Below, piece by piece: positions 62,445 to 64,000 of a stretch of DNA of 64,000 nt. Positions within the stretch are counted from its first letter, which is position 1. Every line of letters starts with the position of its first letter. Where the stretch lies: positions 1 through 64,000 of the forward strand of contig JAQSDM010000011.1 in NCBI GenBank assembly GCA_029945945.1, written 5' to 3'. This stretch comes from Algoriphagus sp. (GTDB lineage Bacteria > Bacteroidota > Bacteroidia > Cytophagales > Cyclobacteriaceae). Position numbers and translations under genes: made by a program. The notes beneath the pieces are model-generated. The model made no database searches. It worked only from the letters and a program-made list of their open reading frames with translations, and had not been told where the DNA came from.

Positions 62445-64000
62445 CAGAATCTGAAATTATAAGTGATGAAAGGAATCGGCTCAGCAAAAATCGAAAGCTG
62501 ATATCCTCTCAGCACACCTTCCTCCGGCGTGTAATAAATCGAATACGGATTGCTTCGTCCCAACACGTTGTAAATCCCCATGGACCAGGAAGAATGAGCC
62601 AGCTTATTTACTTTATGGTTTCCTTCAAGGTTTATCGAGAAGTCTAACCTGAAATAGTCCGGTACTCGTTGTGCATTTCGGTCAGAATAATAAACCCGCT
62701 CACTTCCCGCATACACAAACTTGGAAACCGGCAAGGTGATCGGCCGACCTGTGCTGTAGTTACCCGAGAAAGTAGCATTGAATCGCTTGCTCACTTCATA
62801 ATTCATCACCAACACGGCGTGGTGAGGCTGATCAAAATTGCTCGGGTATTCTGTTCCCTCGTTGATTTGCTCTTTTTGCTCGGAAGAATTCGTTTGGTAA
62901 AGTGACCTCGCATAGGTGTACGAAACGGAACCATTCAATTTTCCTGCACTTTTCTTCAGGAAGAATTCAACTCCATACGCTTTCCCGTTGGTATTGAGCA
63001 CGTCCTGCTCGACATCATCATTCAAGATGATGGTTGCTCCGCTTCGATAATCCAGCAGATTTCGCATCGATCGATAATACACCTCGGTAGAAAACTCCAA
63101 TTGATTTTGAGCCATGTTGCGGAAATAGCCCAGCGAGTATTGAATTCCGGTTTGCGGAGCGATAAATTCGTCACTCAGCTTCCAGGTATCGGTGGGAGAA
63201 ATGACTGAAGAATTGCTCAGCAAATGCATATTCTGACGCATTGAGTTTACTCCTGCTTTGATGGAGGACTGATTATTCAGAGAATATCTTCCCGAAAATC
63301 TGAATTCCGGACCGTGATAGGTTTTGATGATTTCACCGTCTTCGGAAGTCTTCTCACCAATAACATTCTCATTTGTGGTAGGCTGACCTTCCGGATATAC
63401 GAACGTCGTTTGAGGACCAAAGTAATTGTAGAGGTTGTATCGAATCCCTCCGCTCACGAACCATTTATCATTGATCTCAAATTCATCCGAAATAAAAATG
63501 GAAGTCTCAAGCGCACTTTCTTGCTCCACTTCATCCCGGATCACAATCGACTCTGCGCCATAAGGAGTGATGAGTCCTGGATTAAGGGTGATCTGATTCA
63601 AATGAACCCCGTATTTGAGGACATGCCGGAAACCTTTTTCCTGGCGAAATTCTGCTTTAACAAAATTCTGATCCAGTCCAAATCCGAATTCATACGAGTT
63701 GAGTGGATTGTCCTCACCCAGGATTTGAAAATCATACTTGTCTTTTCCTGCCGAAAATGAAGCTTCCAGCTGGTCATTGAAGTAATGAGTCCATTTCAGC
63801 GCGTAATTCTGATTTTGGTAAGAGTAAACAGTATCCGGGTCAAACTGGAACTGATCTTGACTATAATAGCCTGTAAATTCTAAAATGTCTTTTTCAGAAA
63901 ACTTATGTCTGACATTCAGATTGAGGTCATAAAAGGATGCCCGGCTCGCATTGAAATCCGCATTATCCTCCAGATAATCCAGCACCCAATCCGAATAGGT
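62444..64000 (-). CDS. TonB-dependent outer membrane receptor, C-terminal part (runs off the window)
   Basis: The reading frame is open to base 64000, so the 5' part is missing; the first Met-like codon (GTG at 63985) is not a real start. The visible 518 codons are beta-barrel strands of an outer-membrane receptor: alternating aromatic segments such as LEASFSAGKDKYDFQIL, FVSGGIRYNLYNYFGP and the terminal SIFAEPIPFITYNFRF, ending in F as TonB receptors do. It leads the operon with the two DUF4249 lipoproteins. The plug and any carboxypeptidase-like domain lie outside the window. Confidence 0.88.
   Translation of the reverse strand, partial: TYSDWVLDYLEDNADFNASRASFYDLNLNVRHKFSEKDILEFTGYYSQDQFQFDPDTVYSYQNQNYALKWTHYFNDQLEASFSAGKDKYDFQILGEDNPLNSYEFGFGLDQNFVKAEFRQEKGFRHVLKYGVHLNQITLNPGLITPYGAESIVIRDEVEQESALETSIFISDEFEINDKWFVSGGIRYNLYNYFGPQTTFVYPEGQPTTNENVIGEKTSEDGEIIKTYHGPEFRFSGRYSLNNQSSIKAGVNSMRQNMHLLSNSSVISPTDTWKLSDEFIAPQTGIQYSLGYFRNMAQNQLEFSTEVYYRSMRNLLDYRSGATIILNDDVEQDVLNTNGKAYGVEFFLKKSAGKLNGSVSYTYARSLYQTNSSEQKEQINEGTEYPSNFDQPHHAVLVMNYEVSKRFNATFSGNYSTGRPITLPVSKFVYAGSERVYYSDRNAQRVPDYFRLDFSINLEGNHKVNKLAHSSWSMGIYNVLGRSNPYSIYYTPEEGVLRGYQLSIFAEPIPFITYNFRF

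Noticed and set aside
1..64000. tRNA, rRNA, riboswitch and prophage signatures
   Set aside because: None recognised by eye on either strand; weak RNA elements could be missed without a covariance search.

Overview
The window looks like a chromosomal segment of a Bacteroidota bacterium, most likely order Cytophagales (an Algoriphagus-like member of the Cyclobacteriaceae). The evidence is a type IX secretion C-terminal sorting domain, a DUF4835/PorD gene in the order recN-porD-coaBC-rpoZ-bamD, DUF4249 lipoproteins paired with a TonB-dependent receptor, many 6-bladed beta-propeller/DUF4221 lipoproteins, TAnnTTTG-type promoter motifs and weak Shine-Dalgarno sites. I see no tRNA, rRNA, CRISPR array, insertion sequence, integrase or prophage. 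The species was inferred by eye, not by database search.

Layout. 1-5.4 kb: tail of an M61 peptidase, an M16 peptidase pair (one active, one lacking the zinc motif) and an adenosine kinase-like PfkB enzyme. 5.4-10.7 kb: GNAT-like protein, a secreted six-cysteine peptide with a propeller lipoprotein, a periplasmic glycerophosphodiesterase and RimO. 11-17.6 kb: fused alpha/beta 2-oxoacid dehydrogenase E1, a propeller lipoprotein followed by a duplicated E1 tail, a membrane protein/XRE regulator pair behind a three-copy 20-bp operator array, a secreted PCM-type methyltransferase and an NAD-dependent epimerase. 17.8-25 kb: an MFP-RND-RND efflux operon. 25.1-33.8 kb: an AT-rich island of propeller lipoproteins, secreted cysteine peptides and CxxC lipoproteins, ending at rlpA. 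34-38.2 kb: sbcD-sbcC. 38.5-42.3 kb: esterase, ring-cleaving dioxygenase, YceI, MarR and an alpha/beta hydrolase, resembling a quinone-stress (MhqR-type) regulon. 42.4-52.7 kb: amidohydrolase, fabI, recN, porD, coaBC, rpoZ, bamD, a T9SS cargo-like protein and an OstA-like protein. 52.8-58.5 kb: tilS, a cyclic-nucleotide-binding protein, mdh and a large membrane-anchored propeller protein. 58.5-64 kb: an outer-membrane uptake operon (TonB receptor, two tandem DUF4249 lipoproteins, secreted accessory protein).

The most unusual material is the set of propeller-lipoprotein loci. Three carry a small secreted peptide with 6, 4 or 2 cysteines just upstream of a propeller lipoprotein; two of these also have an overlapping downstream lipoprotein with a CxxC motif. 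They sit beside duplicated, diverged ends of ordinary genes: the tail of E1 (14505-14567), two tails of rlpA (28311-28373 and 30937-31122), and, next to the longer rlpA tail, what appears to be the head and promoter of the efflux membrane-fusion gene (30811-30914). That last block reads as a fossil of the uninterrupted rlpA-efflux operon junction, now buried inside 8 kb of lipoprotein genes. I infer a recombination hotspot into which such modules are added by homologous flanks. The three peptide genes are also preceded by long homopolymers (A14, C9, C8) that could make expression phase-variable.
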